This document shows, piece by piece, positions 1-7,394 of a DNA stretch of 26,234 bases. Position 1 is the stretch's first letter, and each line of letters starts with the position of its first letter. A program made the position numbers and the translations under genes. The notes beneath the pieces are model-generated. The model was given only the letters and a program-made list of their open reading frames with translations. It did not search any database and was not told the DNA's origin. The DNA comes from Bog-756 sp036513075 (lineage in GTDB: Bacteria > Actinomycetota > Acidimicrobiia > Acidimicrobiales > RAAP-2), in NCBI GenBank assembly GCA_036513075.1, contig DATBZS010000049.1, forward strand, positions 1 through 26,234, read 5' to 3'.

Positions 1-2
1 CC

Positions 3-1520
3 AACCTCTCCGACCACCTCGCCCCGCTGCTGCACTCGGGGATCGACGACTGGGGTGGGGTGTCACCGGTGACCGCCGACCACGTCAATCCCGAGCGGGC
101 CTGGCCGGACCTCGGGATCCTGCGGGCGGCCACCGAGGCAGCGGGCCACACGCTCGCCCCCCGGCTGACGCTGTACCCCGAGTTCGCCCTCGACCCCGAC
201 CGATGGCTCCACGACGCCATGCGCTTCCCGGTGCTCGACGCCTCGGACGCGGAAGGGCTCGGCCGCGACGACCCCTGGTGCTCGGGTGCCGGGTTCCCCC
301 CGCCGGAACTCCTCGGACCGGTGGTCGTCGACCGGAGGGCGGTCGGCGCCCCCCCGGTGGCCACCGTGGCCACCGCACGCGGTGCGGTGGAGGACGTGCT
401 GGCCGGCGTCCTCGACGGCAACGCGGTGGGAGAGGACGAGATCGTCACCCTGTTCGGCGCCCGCGGACCCGAGGTGCGGGCCGTGGCCGCGGTGGCCGAC
501 AGGCTCCGCCACGCGGCCGTCGGCGACGAGGTCACCTACGTGGCCAACCGCAACATCAACTACACCAACGTCTGCACGTTCAAGTGCAAGTTCTGCGCCT
601 TCTCCAAGGGGCCGCTCTCGCTCAACCTGCGGGGGACGCCGTACCTGCTGGAGCTCAGTGACATCACCGACCGGGTGGCCGAGGCCGAGGCCATGGGAGC
701 CACCGAGGTCTGCCTCCAGGGTGGCATCCACCCCAAGTTCGACGGCGACTACTATCTCGAGGTCATCCGGGCCGTCCGCCAGGCTTCGCCGACCATCCAC
801 ATCCACGGGTTCACCGCCCTCGAGGTGACCGAGGGGGCCCGACGCTCGCAGATGCCGCTGACCGACTACCTCGTCTTGTTGCGCGACGCCGGACTGCGCA
901 CACTGCCGGGCACCGCCGCCGAGGTCCTCGACGACGACGTCCGGGCCGTCATCTGCCCCGACAAGATCAACACCGAGGAGTGGTTGGAGGCCCACCGGGC
1001 CGCCCATTCCGTCGGCCTCAACTCGAACGTGACCATCATGTTCGGCTCTGTCGAGCAACCCCGTTCCTGGGCCCGCCACCTGGTGCGCACCCGGGCCCTG
1101 CAACTCGAGACAGGTGGGTTCACCGAGTTCGTGCCACTTCCCTTCGTACACATGGCCACCCCGATCTACCTCCAGAAGAAGGCCCGGCGGGGTCCGACGT
1201 TCCGCGAAACGGTGCTCATGCACGCGGTTGGCCGTCTCGCCTACCGGGGTGCCATCGACAACATCCAGCTGAGCTGGGTGAAGATGGGTGCCGCCGGCGC
1301 CCGCCAGTTGCTGCGATCGGGTGTCAACGATCTGGGTGGCACCCTGATCGACGAGAACATCTCGCGGGCCGCTGGCGCCAGCCACGGCCAGATGATGGAC
1401 GCAGACGGATTCCGGGCGCTGGTGACCCCGCTCGGTCGCACCCTGGCCCAGCGGACCACCCTGTACGGCCGGGTCGTCCATCCCGACGGACACGACTCCG
1501 TGCTGGCCGGCGTCCACTGA
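3..1520 (+). CDS. fbiC: FO synthase FbiC, CofG C-terminus plus full CofH (5' truncated by window)
   Basis: FO synthase builds 7,8-didemethyl-8-hydroxy-5-deazariboflavin, the chromophore of coenzyme F420, from a tyrosine-derived radical and a ribityl-diaminouracil. The reading frame is open from base 3, and the first visible residues (GIDDWGGVSPVTADHVNPE) are the typical end of a CofG domain. The true start therefore lies outside the window, and the GTG at 60 is internal. A CofH radical-SAM domain follows: the CX3CX2C cluster motif (CTFKCKFC) is at 573-596, and further CofH-like motifs (EVCLQGGIHP, IHIHGFTALE) come after it. The visible part is 505 codons, as expected for the second half of a fused actinobacterial FbiC of about 850 aa. 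Fusion rather than separate cofG/cofH supports an actinobacterial host. The next gene starts 1 nt after the stop, suggesting co-transcription. Confidence 0.95.
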   Translation, partial: NLSDHLAPLLHSGIDDWGGVSPVTADHVNPERAWPDLGILRAATEAAGHTLAPRLTLYPEFALDPDRWLHDAMRFPVLDASDAEGLGRDDPWCSGAGFPPPELLGPVVVDRRAVGAPPVATVATARGAVEDVLAGVLDGNAVGEDEIVTLFGARGPEVRAVAAVADRLRHAAVGDEVTYVANRNINYTNVCTFKCKFCAFSKGPLSLNLRGTPYLLELSDITDRVAEAEAMGATEVCLQGGIHPKFDGDYYLEVIRAVRQASPTIHIHGFTALEVTEGARRSQMPLTDYLVLLRDAGLRTLPGTAAEVLDDDVRAVICPDKINTEEWLEAHRAAHSVGLNSNVTIMFGSVEQPRSWARHLVRTRALQLETGGFTEFVPLPFVHMATPIYLQKKARRGPTFRETVLMHAVGRLAYRGAIDNIQLSWVKMGAAGARQLLRSGVNDLGGTLIDENISRAAGASHGQMMDADGFRALVTPLGRTLAQRTTLYGRVVHPDGHDSVLAGVH

Positions 1521-1521
1521 C

Positions 1522-2601
1522 ATGACCCCGTCCTCCTTCGAGGAAGGGGAGCTCGCAGCGGCCACCGACGGATCGGGCGACGGCGTGCTGCCAGGCTCGG
1601 TCCCGTCCCTCGAGGAACTCATCGCCGCGGCACCCACCGCGACCCAACGACGCCTGTACCGCTCGATGCTCGACACCGTGGCCGCCCTGGCCCGCGAGGG
1701 CACCGACATCATCGACCTGAAGGTGGCCGACACCGCGCTGGCCGAGATGACCGAGGCCTTCCGGGTCTTCGCTCCACTGCGCAAGCGGCTGAAGGTCACC
1801 ATCTTCGGCTCGGCCCGGACCGAGCCCGACCATCCCGCCTACCGCCAGGCCCGGACCCTGGCCGCGGCCGTGGCCGACGCCGGGTGGATGGTGGTCACCG
1901 GAGCCGGCCCCGGAATCATGGCCGCCGGGATGGAAGGGGCCGGCCGCGACCAGTCGGTCGGGGTGAACATCCGACTGCCCCACGAGCAGGGGGCCAACCG
2001 GTTCATCGCCCAGGACCCGAAGCTCATCGAGATGCGCTACTTCTTCACCCGCAAGCTCATGCTGCTGAAGGAGTCCGACGGCTTTATCGTGCTGCCCGGC
2101 GGGTTCGGCACCCTGGACGAGTCGTTCGAGCTGCTGACCCTCCTCCAGACCGGCAAGGCCGAACCGGCTCCGATGGTGCTACTCGACGTCCCCGGCGGGA
2201 CCTTCTGGCAGGGGTGGAACCGGTTCCTTACCGACAATGTCGAACCGGCGGGCCTGGTGTCCCCGGACGACCGCTCCTTCTTCCGGATCACCGACGACGT
2301 CCCGGTGGCGATGGCCGAGGTGCTCGGCTTCTACCGGAACTACCGGTCGTGCCGATGGGTGGGCGACCTACTAGTGCTGCGGATGGCCGTCCACCCGACC
2401 GCCTCCACGTTGGCCGACCTCAACCGCCGGTTCGCCGACATCGTGACGTCAGGGGTCATCCGCAAGGTGGACCCGCTACCGCCCGAGCGGGCCGACGGCG
2501 ACGTGCTGGATCTCCCGCGCCTGGCCCTGCGCTTCGACAAATCCCACTACGGGCGGCTGCGCCAGCTGATCGACGCCATCAACGAACTCGTTGACGCCTG
2601 A
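1522..2601 (+). CDS. LOG family protein (TIGR00730-type nucleotide 5'-monophosphate phosphoribohydrolase)
   Basis: This is a Rossmann-like LOG/lysine-decarboxylase-fold protein of 359 aa. Characterised members cleave cytokinin riboside or nucleotide 5'-monophosphates to base plus ribose 5-phosphate. Visible motifs are FGSAR (about residue 95), VVTGAGPGIM (124-133), a TRK segment (about 166-168) and the family signature PGGFGTLDE (182-190) with its catalytic Glu. The first roughly 85 residues are a mainly helical N-terminal extension, and about 100 residues follow the catalytic part, so this is the longer subfamily rather than the ~190-aa LOG. The ATG lies 1 nt after the fbiC stop, so translation is probably coupled. 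The link to F420 synthesis is positional only, and the substrate cannot be told from sequence. Confidence 0.88.
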   Translation: MTPSSFEEGELAAATDGSGDGVLPGSVPSLEELIAAAPTATQRRLYRSMLDTVAALAREGTDIIDLKVADTALAEMTEAFRVFAPLRKRLKVTIFGSARTEPDHPAYRQARTLAAAVADAGWMVVTGAGPGIMAAGMEGAGRDQSVGVNIRLPHEQGANRFIAQDPKLIEMRYFFTRKLMLLKESDGFIVLPGGFGTLDESFELLTLLQTGKAEPAPMVLLDVPGGTFWQGWNRFLTDNVEPAGLVSPDDRSFFRITDDVPVAMAEVLGFYRNYRSCRWVGDLLVLRMAVHPTASTLADLNRRFADIVTSGVIRKVDPLPPERADGDVLDLPRLALRFDKSHYGRLRQLIDAINELVDA

Positions 2602-2848
2602 GGCCGGCCCGGTGCCGGTGGTCCTGCCGCTGGCCACGGGCAGGTGACCCCGACGGGGCGGAGTTCGGTGCCGGGGGGAGGCTCGTCCACAAGCGGTCGG
2701 CGAAGGCGGTCTCGGGGGGTGGATCCTGGGACTCGACCCCGTCATCGCGCACCAGGGCCGTCGGGTTCCCTTGGGAGAACCACCGGGCCTCATGGCGACC
2801 GTATGGGTCGACGCACCAGTTCTGTGCTCTTCCTGGTGTGAAATTCAT
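2579..2848 (-). CDS. Small protein with HEARWFSQGNPTALVRD-type motif
   Basis: This is an 89-aa minus-strand frame. Residues about 11-45 (NWCVDPYGRHEARWFSQG, then PTALVRDDGVES) resemble a short actinobacterial protein family, recalled from memory, in which the motif D-P-x-G-x-H-E-A-R-[WY]-F-S-x-G-x-P-T-x-L-V-R-D recurs. No function is known to me. The C-terminal 35 residues are Pro/Arg-rich and look like unselected sequence. The gene ends 22 nt inside the 3' end of the convergent LOG gene. The ATG at 2848 is the first start before the conserved part; no Shine-Dalgarno is visible upstream. An inverted repeat (2863-2879) and CATG repeats (2882-2929) lie just upstream and could be its control region. 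Confidence 0.55.
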   Translation of the reverse strand: MNFTPGRAQNWCVDPYGRHEARWFSQGNPTALVRDDGVESQDPPPETAFADRLWTSLPPAPNSAPSGSPARGQRQDHRHRAGLRRQRVR

Positions 2849-2862
2849 ACCGGGGAGTTTAC

Positions 2863-2929
2863 CCTACGTTCACCGTAGGTTCATGCACCGAACATGTTGC
2901 GTTCATGTATGTCACCTGTAGGACATGTC
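2863..2929. promoter_or_regulatory. Operator-like cluster: 6-bp inverted repeat plus helically spaced CATG repeats
   Basis: CCTACG (2863-2868) and CGTAGG (2874-2879) form a perfect inverted repeat with a 5-nt spacer. Next to it CATG occurs at 2882, 2893, 2904 and 2924, with spacings of 11, 11 and 20 bp, roughly one or two helical turns. Two of these sit in 8-bp palindromes, AACATGTT (2891-2898) and GACATGTC (2922-2929), whose centres are 31 bp apart. The cluster lies between the divergent starts at 2848 (minus) and 3070 (plus). That it binds a regulator is inference; no regulator gene is adjacent. Confidence 0.4.
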
Positions 2930-3069
2930 TGGGACCGATCCACCAGAAAGCGGCAGGAATGGGTCGCACTTCCCGATTGCAACCATCTGTGCCACCGGTA
3001 GCCGGCGGAAAAGACCTGCTGACCTGCCCAGGAGTACGTTTGCCATGCATCCGCTGAAGGAGGTCCCCC

Positions 3070-4020
3070 ATGCCTACATACCGCCGGATGACACTGGTCC
3101 TCCTCATCGCCCTGGCCGGAGCTGGCGTGTGGGCGCCGGGCCCAGCCCAGGCTCGACCGGCGTCCGGCGGCTACTGGCTGGCCGGTGCCGACGGTGGGGT
3201 GTTCTCCTACGCCGCACCGTTCTACGGTTCCGGGGTTCCGGTGCCGGGAGGTCCGGCGCCGTGCATGTTCACTCCCCAACCGCCCAGCACGCTCACTGCG
3301 TCCCAAGGGTGCACCGCCATCGGCGGGGTGGCTGACGGGAGTGGCTACTGGCTGCTCAATCTGGCCCGCCAGCCCACACCGTTCGGCGGGGCCGGGTTCA
3401 GCGGTGCCGACACCGGATGCACCTCGTTGAACGGGGCCGAGGGAACCTGGGTAGGCATGGCCTCATCCCTCGACGGAGCCGGTTACAGGATGGTCGCCTC
3501 GAACGGCGGAGTGATGGGCTGCGGCGACGCGCCTCCCCCTTACGGCGGCCTGACCTCCGAGACAGTGGCCGCACCCGTCGTCGGGATGGCCGCCACCCCG
3601 GACGGCCTCGGCTACTGGCTGGTGGCCGCCGACGGCGGGGTATTCGCCTTCGGTGACGCCGCATTCGTCGGGTCGCTCGGGGGAACGCCGCTCAACGCAC
3701 CCATCGTCGGCATGAGCCGCACCGGCGACGGCCTGGGATATTGGCTGGTGGCTGCAGACGGCGGGGTGTTCGCCTTCGGCGACGCGACATTCGTTGGGTC
3801 GCTCGGCGGTACCCAGCTCAACGCACCGGTTGTCGGCATCGCCACTGCACCCAGTGGACAGGGCTATTGGCTGGCTGCCGCCGACGGCGGGGTGTTCGCC
3901 TTCGGCACGGCACCATTCCTCGGCTCCATGGCGGCCAAGCCGCTCAGCGCTCCGATCGTGGGGATCGCCCCCGAACTTGCCCCGTTCATCGGGTGTCCGT
4001 TGCTGTTCGCCGCCTGCTGA
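3070..4020 (+). CDS. Secreted protein with GYWLVAADGG-type repeats
   Basis: The ATG is preceded by a strong AAGGAGG (about 3057-3063). A signal peptide is clear: MPTYRR, a hydrophobic stretch, and a likely cut near AQA (about residues 27-29). The mature part is a chain of about six units of the form G-Y-W-L-x-x-A-D-G-G-V-F-x-F-G-x-A-x-F-x-G-S. The first three, near residues 36, 94 and 138, are degenerate; the last three are nearly identical with a period of 42 residues. I recall such repeats in secreted or wall proteins of Acidimicrobiia and relatives, where they look like short beta-propeller blades. Several Cys pairs occur in the N-terminal half and two Cys close to the C-terminus. No anchor or catalytic domain is visible, so release or non-covalent wall binding is likely. 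The ligand is unknown. Confidence 0.8.
   Translation: MPTYRRMTLVLLIALAGAGVWAPGPAQARPASGGYWLAGADGGVFSYAAPFYGSGVPVPGGPAPCMFTPQPPSTLTASQGCTAIGGVADGSGYWLLNLARQPTPFGGAGFSGADTGCTSLNGAEGTWVGMASSLDGAGYRMVASNGGVMGCGDAPPPYGGLTSETVAAPVVGMAATPDGLGYWLVAADGGVFAFGDAAFVGSLGGTPLNAPIVGMSRTGDGLGYWLVAADGGVFAFGDATFVGSLGGTQLNAPVVGIATAPSGQGYWLAAADGGVFAFGTAPFLGSMAAKPLSAPIVGIAPELAPFIGCPLLFAAC
3610..3987 (+). repeat. Three tandem 126-bp coding repeats
   Basis: Units start at 3610, 3736 and 3862, each encoding 42 residues beginning GYWL. The first two units are almost identical through GSLGG and differ mainly at synonymous or conservative positions. The third drifts towards its end (GTAPFLGSMAAKPL). The more degenerate units upstream in the same gene share the protein pattern but not an exact DNA period. 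Confidence 0.8.
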
Positions 4021-4094
4021 GTCGTCACGCTCGGCGGGTGAAGGCATCGACCCGGAGGGCCGTCGGACCCGGGTCGAACGTTGCCAACAGACCG

Positions 4095-4574
4095 CTACTC
4101 CCCCGGACCAGTCCCATCCGGTTCGGCTGAACTCTCGGTTTCGGCCTCGGCCTCGACCGACTCGTGACGGGTTTCCCGCTGGACGTCCTCGACCTCGAGC
4201 AGCGTCTCCTTCGGCGCCTCCTCGAGCATCATCAGCGAAGCCGCCGCCCCCGGCACAGCCCGGAGAAGCTCGTCGAGTTTGCGCTGGGTGGCTGCCTGCT
4301 CACGACTCTGGGTGTGCTGGATGGTGAACACCATCATCAAGGTGAGCGCGGCCACCGTCACCTCGAAGGCCACCACCCACTGGCTCGGGAACCCGATTAC
4401 GCCGCCGACCACGAGGAAGACGACCAGGAGGAGCACGCCGGTGATGGCCACGGCCGGCATCGAACTGTAGTGGTCGATGCGGTAGAGCACCTTGCTCACC
4501 AGCGGCAGCTGGGCGGTGCGCCGAGAGATATGCCGGCGCGGCGCCGGTACCTCTTCCGATTCACGGTCGTGCAT
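4095..4574 (-). CDS. Low-affinity iron permease-like small membrane protein
   Basis: This 159-aa protein matches the Iron_permease (PF04120) pattern. A basic N-terminus is followed by two membrane segments (about residues 40-62 and 68-90: AVAITGVLLLVVFLVVGGVI and WVVAFEVTVAALTLMMVF). Then comes the conserved stretch TIQHTQSREQAATQRKLDEL (about 91-110) and an acidic Glu-rich tail. Bacterial members are poorly characterised, and iron transport is by homology to the fungal FET4 name only. I chose the ATG at 4574 (MHDRES) because the frame upstream of it is low-complexity and overlaps the divergent gene. No Shine-Dalgarno is visible; a near-palindrome CAGGTTACCTG sits just upstream. Its 3' end converges on the repeat-protein gene with a 74-bp gap. 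Confidence 0.75.
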   Translation of the reverse strand: MHDRESEEVPAPRRHISRRTAQLPLVSKVLYRIDHYSSMPAVAITGVLLLVVFLVVGGVIGFPSQWVVAFEVTVAALTLMMVFTIQHTQSREQAATQRKLDELLRAVPGAAASLMMLEEAPKETLLEVEDVQRETRHESVEAEAETESSAEPDGTGPGE

Positions 4575-4701
4575 CTGGTTACAGGTTACCTGCCGATCCC
4601 CAAGTCCTCGAACGGCAGCCGCCAGCGGACCATACCGCCGGACATCGCTACGCTGCCTCTGTGCCGGACCGTCATCTTCGCTGGCCCCCGGGTCCGACGC
4701 C

Positions 4702-5583
4702 GTGATCCACGACCCGCGGCGGGCCCTCCCCGAAGGTTGGGTGCCTGCGACGTCCCGGGGCTTCGGACCGTTCACCACCGAACAGGTCATGGAGGGGCGC
4801 GACGGCAGCCGTGCCGTCTGGAGTTCGCGCCACCACCGCAAGCGGTCCCCGTCACCGGGCGGATCCACCTGGTGGGCGCCCCGGGCCTTGGGCTGGTGGA
4901 TGGGGGTGTTGTTCGCCATCGGATCCGCTTGCTTCGCCGTGGCCGCCGTCCCCACCTTTGCCCACCACATCGGGGCAACGGCCGACGACGCCATCTACTT
5001 CGTGGGCTCGATCTTCTTCACCTCTGCCGGCCTGCTGCAGTATGGGCAAGTGGCGGGAGCCGACGACGCGGCGATCTCGGGGGTCGGCGCCCGACTCCGC
5101 CGCCTGGCCACGTGGTCGCCCCACCGGATCGACTGGTTGGCCGCCGCCGTCCAGTCGGTCGGCACCGTCTTCTTCAACGTCAGTACCGCCCACGCGCTCA
5201 CCACCTCGGCCACCACGACGGCGGACCTCAACCACGCGATCTGGCGCCCCGACGCCCTCGGTTCCATCTGCTTCCTCGTCTCCAGCTACCTCTCCTTCGC
5301 CGAGGTGTGCCACGGGTCCTGGCGGATGCCCCAGGACCTGTCCTGGTGGATCACCGTGGGCAACCTGCTCGGGTCGGTGGCCTTTGGCGTGTCGGCCGTC
5401 GCCTCCCGGTTCGTTGCACCGGGCCAAGTCCGCAACCTGGACTGGACCACACTCGGGACCTTCGTCGGCGGCCTCTGCTTCCTCAGCGCCTCGATCCTGC
5501 TGCTACCCGAGCGCACCCAGGTCGGCCAAGAGGCGGAATCGACAGCCACCGGCGTCCTGTCGAGTACCTCCGCCGCGGTCTGA
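4702..5583 (+). CDS. YrhK-domain polytopic membrane protein
   Basis: A hydrophobic protein of about 293 aa carrying a YrhK-like (PF14145) pair of helices. The characteristic stretch AIYFVGSIFFTSAGLLQYGQ is preceded by a helix in GVLFAIGSACFAVAAVP. A second similar set of helices follows (AAVQSVGTVFFNVSTAHAL, SICFLVSSYLSFAEV, WWITVGNLLGSVAFGVSAV, TLGTFVGGLCFLSASILLL). The result is an integral membrane protein with about six to seven segments. The N-terminal piece GPFTTEQVMEGRDG...VWSSRHHRK is cytoplasmic-looking. The start is uncertain: GTG 4702 is preferred, with GTG 4741 and ATG 4789 as alternatives. The function of YrhK proteins is not established. It is divergent from the iron permease-like gene with a gap of about 127 bp. 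Confidence 0.65.
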   Translation: MIHDPRRALPEGWVPATSRGFGPFTTEQVMEGRDGSRAVWSSRHHRKRSPSPGGSTWWAPRALGWWMGVLFAIGSACFAVAAVPTFAHHIGATADDAIYFVGSIFFTSAGLLQYGQVAGADDAAISGVGARLRRLATWSPHRIDWLAAAVQSVGTVFFNVSTAHALTTSATTTADLNHAIWRPDALGSICFLVSSYLSFAEVCHGSWRMPQDLSWWITVGNLLGSVAFGVSAVASRFVAPGQVRNLDWTTLGTFVGGLCFLSASILLLPERTQVGQEAESTATGVLSSTSAAV

Positions 5584-5733
5584 GCCGACCGGTGACGTCG
5601 CCTTCGCGGTTGGATTTCTTGCGTTGCGTGACGTCGTTCCGACTCTGGGTGACCGAGGTGACTGGCCTCGACTCAACGTGGCTGTAAGGCTCCAGGGGGG
5701 ACGGAACCAGTCGATACTCTCCCTACTGCGACG

Positions 5734-5758
5734 GCCGGTGGTCGTATGCCGGTGGTCG
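5734..5758 (+). repeat. Direct repeat GCCGGTGGTCG x2, 14-bp period
   Basis: An 11-nt sequence occurs exactly twice (5734-5744 and 5748-5758) separated by TAT, 48-72 bp before the sigma-factor start. It could be an activator site or chance in GC-rich DNA. Confidence 0.35.
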
Positions 5759-5805
5759 CCGATCCGTTGTGACACGATGCCTCATCGAGCGATAGGTAGA
5801 GCGAC

Positions 5806-6360
5806 GTGAAAGATTCCGTCGAACGGGATGGTGGAGAGGTCGCACGGCTGCGCGTCGGCGACGCCCAGTCCTGGGAGGCGCTGTACAGACGGGTGTACCC
5901 AGCCATGCTTGCCTACGCCGAACGCCGTCTCGGTTCCAAGGAAGAGGCACAGGATGCCGTTTCCGAGTCCATGACCCGCACGGTCTCCGGCATGGATCGC
6001 CTGGCCGAAACCGGAGCAACACCCGAGTCGTGGCTCTTCGGTGTGCTCCGTCACGTCGTGCTCGACCGCCAGCGCAGCTCGTACCGGCGTCGGGACCTCC
6101 CGGTCCACCGTGACCTCACCCCGGACGGACCTCTCGAGTCGGTGGTGGTCGGCGACGAGCGGGACGCCGTGCGGGCCGCCTTCGACAACCTACCCGACCG
6201 CGACCGCGAGCTCCTCGAGCTGCGGGTGGTCGCTGGACTGAGCTCCGAGGAAGTGGCCTCCATCCTCGACATGCAGCCCGGTGCCGTCCGCACTGCCCAG
6301 GCCCGTGCTCTCGACAAGCTCCGGTCGGTCCTCGCCTGGTCCGAGGAGGTGGTGTCGTGA
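5806..6360 (+). CDS. ECF RNA polymerase sigma factor (sigma-70 family)
   Basis: A 184-aa group 4 sigma factor. The region 2 helices are at residues about 24-88 (SWEALYRRVYPAMLAYAERR, then AQDAVSESM, then LFGVLRHVVLDRQR). The linker is followed by region 4 at about 123-175 (LPDRDRELLELRVVAGLSSEEVA, an HTH with MQPGAVRTAQARALDKLR), which reads the -35 element. It would direct RNA polymerase to a small regulon. The GTG start at 5806 follows an AGGTAG at 5794-5799. Its last codons overlap the next gene by 4 nt (GTGA), the usual layout of a sigma/anti-sigma pair. Signal and target promoters cannot be read from the sequence. A direct repeat lies upstream. Confidence 0.92.
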   Translation: MKDSVERDGGEVARLRVGDAQSWEALYRRVYPAMLAYAERRLGSKEEAQDAVSESMTRTVSGMDRLAETGATPESWLFGVLRHVVLDRQRSSYRRRDLPVHRDLTPDGPLESVVVGDERDAVRAAFDNLPDRDRELLELRVVAGLSSEEVASILDMQPGAVRTAQARALDKLRSVLAWSEEVVS

Positions 6361-7370
6361 CCCTCACGTTCGACGACGACATCCTCCTCGCCGCCCTCGG
6401 CGACGCGCTCACCCCCGAGGCGGTCGAGCCCGGGGCCCACGAGTTGGCCGCCCTGCACCGGGCCCTCGAGGCCTGGCCGGCAGACGCCGATGACAACGAT
6501 GACGTCCGGCTGGCCCCGGTGATCCCGATGTTCACGCCGACAAATCGATCGGTCACTTGGGCCCGCATCCACCGGTTGCGCCATCCCGTGGCCGCCGCCG
6601 TGGCCGTAGGCATCCTGGCCACCAGCGGTGTGGCCGCCGCCGGTGTCGCCACCGACCGACTCCCCGGTCCGGCCCGTAACGTCGCCTATGCCCTCGGTCT
6701 CCCGGTGACCTCGCCGGCGCTCGAGTCGGCCAGGGGCACCATGGTCCAACTGGAGGCCGCCCTGGCCGACCACGATGCCGTGCAGGTCCGGGCCTCGGCC
6801 ACCCTGCTCCACACCCAGATGGCCGTACTGTCGGCCACCGACCTGACTCAGATCCAGACACCGGCGACCGACCTGTTGGTCCAGGCATACGTCTTCCTGG
6901 TGGCCGCCGCCGCGTCCCAGGGCACGGCAGCGGGCGCCGCAGGAACGTCGGGCGGCAGCGGTCAATCGCAATCGACGGGCTCGGGGTCGTCGGCCGGGCC
7001 CGTCTCGTCCAACAGCCCGATCTCGGGCGGCACCACCTCGCAGCAGAGTCCGGCGAATGTCGGTTCCGGTCGGCTGCCCGCCGTGCCTCCAATCGCAACC
7101 ACGCCCGTCACTTCCCCACCGACCAGTGGCGGGATTGGCGGAACCACATCGGGCACCGGATCGCCGGGCACGACGGTGGCGCCGCCGTCGATGACGCCAG
7201 GACCCACCCCCACGACCACCACAACCACCAAACCGGATGACGGCGGATCCGATGACGTCGGGTCCGACGACCACACGTCCGAAGACCACGTGTCCAATGA
7301 CGGCTCCCTTGCGAAATCGTCGGCCGACACCATCCGCAAGTGGCGTCCCCACCGCTCGTCGCGCGACTGA
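6357..7370 (+). CDS. Putative membrane anti-sigma factor with long Ser/Thr/Pro-rich exported tail
   Basis: A 337-aa protein overlapping the ECF sigma gene by GTGA. The N-terminal 70 residues are acidic and cytoplasmic (DDDILLAALGDALTPEAVEP...). One membrane segment follows (about 76-98, HPVAAAVAVGILATSGVAAA), then an extracytoplasmic helical stretch (about 120-190). The last 140 residues are a low-complexity Gly/Ser/Thr/Pro tail with a run of Thr and an Asp/His-rich end. No HxxxCxxC zinc motif of the classical ZAS domain is visible, so the anti-sigma role is inferred from position, topology and overlap. The tail looks like a wall-spanning stalk that could sense envelope state. Confidence 0.7.
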   Translation: MTLTFDDDILLAALGDALTPEAVEPGAHELAALHRALEAWPADADDNDDVRLAPVIPMFTPTNRSVTWARIHRLRHPVAAAVAVGILATSGVAAAGVATDRLPGPARNVAYALGLPVTSPALESARGTMVQLEAALADHDAVQVRASATLLHTQMAVLSATDLTQIQTPATDLLVQAYVFLVAAAASQGTAAGAAGTSGGSGQSQSTGSGSSAGPVSSNSPISGGTTSQQSPANVGSGRLPAVPPIATTPVTSPPTSGGIGGTTSGTGSPGTTVAPPSMTPGPTPTTTTTTKPDDGGSDDVGSDDHTSEDHVSNDGSLAKSSADTIRKWRPHRSSRD

Positions 7371-7394
7371 GGGACCAGCAACCCCGTCCCTACG

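Noticed and set aside
63..1802. Long 579-aa minus-strand open frame antisense to fbiC
   Set aside because: Rich in Gly/His/Val/Asp repeats with no domain, and exactly antisense to a recognised radical-SAM gene; long antisense frames are normal in high-GC DNA.
2644..2841. Plus-strand 65-aa frame after the LOG gene
   Set aside because: Ser/Arg/Gly-rich and opposite the minus-strand frame, which carries the protein-like motif.
6051..7352. 433-aa minus-strand frame over the sigma/anti-sigma genes
   Set aside because: Low-complexity Gly/Arg composition, antisense to two well-supported coupled genes.
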